Below are positions 14,251-16,026 of a stretch of 16,026 bases of DNA, piece after piece. Position 1 is the first letter of the stretch. Each line of letters starts with the position of its first letter. The notes under the pieces were generated by a model. The model was not told where the DNA came from and made no database searches. It worked only from the letters and a program-made list of their open reading frames with translations. Made by a program: the position numbers and the translations under genes. Source of the DNA: DATJPR01 sp035506295 (GTDB lineage: Bacteria; Bacteroidota; Ignavibacteria; UBA10030; UBA6906); the NCBI GenBank assembly GCA_035506295.1, contig DATJPR010000244.1:1-16026 (forward strand), written 5' to 3'.

Positions 14251-14512
14251 GGTGATACCTCCTGGAAATGAAGACGTATCTGTTCGACGGTCGAGCCGTC
14301 GGCAAGCCCATCAGCGAAGTGTAGGCGAAACTACATTGATTATCCTCGAAAGTAAAGAGAGGTCGAGCAGATTGTGACCTGCATCACGCATGAGCCCGGC
14401 TCCTGACCTCGGTGCTCCAACGTAGATTTGTTGCATTTCACCCCTCCTCGTGGTACATTTTTCTGCTTTGCTCCTTCCCAGAATCTTCACAATCCAATCA
14501 AGGCTACGTTTC
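14251..14512. promoter_or_regulatory. Divergent regulatory region between the LamG protein and phosphofructokinase genes
   Basis: This 262-base gap holds the starts of two divergent transcripts. On the LamG (minus) side there are two small leader hairpins: CGACGG/CCGTCG at 14285-14301 (loop TCGAG) and TGTAG/CTACA at 14320-14335 (loop GCGAAA). A weak minus-strand promoter candidate is GATAAT (14339-14344) with TCGACC 16 bases upstream. The plus-strand promoter is listed separately. Nothing else coding is seen. Confidence 0.4.
14431..14459 (+). promoter_or_regulatory. Promoter candidate for the phosphofructokinase gene
   Basis: TTGCAT at 14431-14436 and TACATT at 14454-14459 are separated by 17 bases. 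The leader would be about 47 bases. The in-frame GTG at 14450 lies inside the promoter, which supports the ATG at 14513 as the true start. AAGG at 14500-14503 is a weak ribosome binding site for it. Confidence 0.55.
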
Positions 14513-15718
14513 ATGGCAAACATCAACACAAAAAAGGGGGTCATCGGCATTCTCACGGGCGGTGGCGATGTCCCGGGTCTTAATCCAGCTATCCGTGCAG
14601 TCACCATTCGTGCTAATCGAGAAGGGTACCAGGTCATCGGGCTACGGAGGGGATGGGCGGGAATCGTGGACCTGGTGCGCGACAAGGACGCTGACAATTC
14701 CAACGCATATCAGATCCTGAGTGAAGAAGTGGTCAATCGTGCAGGCCGGACAGGAGGAACGTTCCTCCATAGTTCCCGCACGAATCCTACCAAAGTGAAA
14801 AAGGGAAATCTCCCTCCGCACCTCGCCGGCTCCTATACCAACGACGTAAACGATGTCACCGACGAAGTGCTCAAGAACCTGGACTGGCTCGGCATCGACT
14901 ACCTGATCCCGATCGGCGGCGACGACACGCTGAGCTACGGCGTCCGGCTCTACCAGGAAGGCGTGAACGTCGTGGCGATTCCCAAGACGATGGACAACGA
15001 CGTCCCGGGGACCGACTACTGCATCGGGTTCAGCACGGCCGTCACGCGGACCATCAACATGACCAACAGCCTGCGCACCTCTGCGGGCTCGCATGAGCGG
15101 TTTCTCGTGCTGGAAGTGTTCGGCCGCTACGCGGGGTTCACGGCGATGCTCCCGACCATGGCCGGCGCTGCCAACCGGTGCGTCATACCGGAATTTGAGT
15201 TCGATATGGAGCACCTCACCGAGCTCCTCACCTACGATCGCAACAAGAACCCCAGCCGCTATTCCGTCGTCCTCGTTTCGGAAGGAGCAACCTTCAAAGG
15301 TGTCGAAATGGTGTTCCAGAATGCAGCGAAGGACGACTACGGGCACTCCAAGCTGGGCGGCATCGGGGACATGGTATCATCGCAGCTGACCGAAATCTCC
15401 ACGAAGTTCAACAACGGGAAGGCGATCAACTGCATCACCCAGAAGCTCGGCTATCTCGTCCGGGGCGGCGATCCCGACGCCATCGACTCTATTGTCCCCA
15501 TGGCATACGGGAATCTGGCGCTGGACCTGATCCTGAAAAAGGTCCACGGCCGGCTTGTCGTCCTGAAGAATGGGCGGTATGACAACATGCCGATCGACTG
15601 TGTCACGGCCTCGAAAAAGGTCGTGAACATCAAAGAACATTACAACTCGGAGCGATTGCGACCGCACTACAAGAGCTTCGAGATGAAGCCGCTCTTTATT
15701 ATGACCAGCGAACTCTGA
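14513..15718 (+). CDS. 6-phosphofructokinase, probably pyrophosphate-dependent
   Basis: This enzyme phosphorylates fructose 6-phosphate at C1 in glycolysis. The 401-residue protein opens with the nucleotide/PPi loop GVIGILTGGGDVPGLNPAIRAV (9-30, read in two parts around G18-D19). The donor-deciding residues are GGDD at 135-138 (D138) and PKTMDND at 157-163 (K158). ATP-dependent enzymes usually have Gly at both positions (GGDG, PGTIDND), whereas Asp and Lys mark pyrophosphate use, which makes the step reversible. The substrate-binding EVFGRYAGFTA is at 201-211. The chain is longer than the 320-residue E. coli enzyme, in line with PPi-type and mixed groups. The ATG at 14513 begins the family N-terminus. 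A hairpin follows the stop. The gene appears monocistronic. Confidence 0.92.
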   Translation: MANINTKKGVIGILTGGGDVPGLNPAIRAVTIRANREGYQVIGLRRGWAGIVDLVRDKDADNSNAYQILSEEVVNRAGRTGGTFLHSSRTNPTKVKKGNLPPHLAGSYTNDVNDVTDEVLKNLDWLGIDYLIPIGGDDTLSYGVRLYQEGVNVVAIPKTMDNDVPGTDYCIGFSTAVTRTINMTNSLRTSAGSHERFLVLEVFGRYAGFTAMLPTMAGAANRCVIPEFEFDMEHLTELLTYDRNKNPSRYSVVLVSEGATFKGVEMVFQNAAKDDYGHSKLGGIGDMVSSQLTEISTKFNNGKAINCITQKLGYLVRGGDPDAIDSIVPMAYGNLALDLILKKVHGRLVVLKNGRYDNMPIDCVTASKKVVNIKEHYNSERLRPHYKSFEMKPLFIMTSEL

Positions 15719-15742
15719 ACCACGTCCACATGTTCTTACAGC

Positions 15743-15777
15743 ATGCCCTGGAGCGCCTCGCACGGACTCCAGGGCAT
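15743..15777 (+). terminator. Hairpin terminator after the phosphofructokinase gene
   Basis: ATGCCCTGGAG (15743-15753) and CTCCAGGGCAT (15767-15777) are perfect 11-base complements around a 13-base loop. A pyrimidine-rich run (CTTCTCTCTCCTC) follows in place of a pure T tract. It lies 24 bases after the stop and before the ribosome binding site of the next gene. Confidence 0.75.
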
Positions 15778-15817
15778 CTTCTCTCTCCTCAACAAGCCAC
15801 ACGCACAGGAGGCCCCC

Positions 15818-16026
15818 GTGTCAACAAAAGTCACCTCTCTCGAAAACGGCATAGGCCTGATCGAGCCAAAAGGGAATCTCGTCGGAGGGGACGAGACGGT
15901 GGAAATCCGCCAGGCCGTCGCCGGGTTTGTCGACAGGAACTATCAGAAACTGGTCATTGACCTGAGCAAGGTAAACTACGTGAACTCGACCGCCATCGGC
16001 ATCCTGGTATCGTCGCACACGACGTA
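15818..16026 (+). CDS. STAS-domain anti-anti-sigma factor (5' part, cut by the window end)
   Basis: The frame opens at GTG 15818 behind an excellent AGGAGG at 15807-15812 (five bases away) and runs open for 69 codons to the window edge. The start reads VSTKVTSLENGIGLIEPKGN, followed by LVGGDETVEIRQAV and then LVIDLSKVNYVNSTAIGIL. That is the STAS pattern: an opening strand, the L-x-G-x-L/N turn, and the DLSxVxYxxSxxIG loop around the expected phosphoacceptor Ser57. The usual Asp before that Ser is Asn here (N56). STAS proteins of this kind bind an anti-sigma kinase when dephosphorylated by a SpoIIE/RsbU phosphatase, and one such phosphatase is encoded at 9465. The C-terminus lies outside the window. 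Confidence 0.85.
   Translation, partial: MSTKVTSLENGIGLIEPKGNLVGGDETVEIRQAVAGFVDRNYQKLVIDLSKVNYVNSTAIGILVSSHTT

Noticed and set aside
15821..16018. Minus-strand frame at the right end
   Set aside because: It is antisense to the STAS gene, which has a strong ribosome binding site and clear family motifs.

Overview
The window is a GC-rich, densely coded bacterial chromosome segment. It most likely comes from the Bacteroidota/Chlorobiota/Ignavibacteriota (FCB) group. Two things point there. The secreted protein at 12061-14250 ends in a type IX secretion sorting domain with the motif NYPNPFNPTT. The ketol-acid reductoisomerase is of the Bacteroides/fungal type. No rRNA, tRNA, CRISPR array, transposase or phage gene was seen.

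Layout, left to right. (1) 17-1679: ilvN and ilvC, the tail of a branched-chain amino acid operon, separated by a tract of degenerate heptanucleotide repeats. (2) 1833-6966: a collinear run of mutS, a LysE-family exporter, a DinB-like four-helix-bundle protein, an unrecognised membrane protein with an HEGGH motif, and a GT2 glycosyltransferase. Two of these junctions are ATGA stop/start overlaps. (3) 6968-7047: an intergenic octanucleotide repeat tract, followed by a promoter. (4) 7134-10697: a second tight run of a GT4 glycosyltransferase, a DUF1684 lipoprotein, a membrane protein of three WP-containing repeats, and a SpoIIE-type PP2C phosphatase. (5) 10756-11960: two exported, very lysine-rich proteins, the second with its own promoter and strong ribosome binding site. 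(6) 11976-12056: a heptamer-based inverted repeat at the convergent junction. (7) 12061-14250, minus strand: a LamG-LamG-P-domain protein with the type IX sorting domain. (8) 14513-15718: a phosphofructokinase whose key residues indicate pyrophosphate as phosphoryl donor, followed by a hairpin. (9) 15818 to the window end: the start of an STAS anti-anti-sigma factor, which could be a substrate of the SpoIIE-type phosphatase at 9465-10697.

Most genes are housekeeping or recognisable family members. The least explained items are the HEGGH membrane protein, the pair of lysine-rich exported proteins, the 7- and 8-base intergenic repeat tracts, and a GC-rich palindrome inside the coding sequence of the type IX sorting domain. 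I do not see a clear new defence or mobile system. All functional calls come from reading motifs by eye and recalling families; no search was run.
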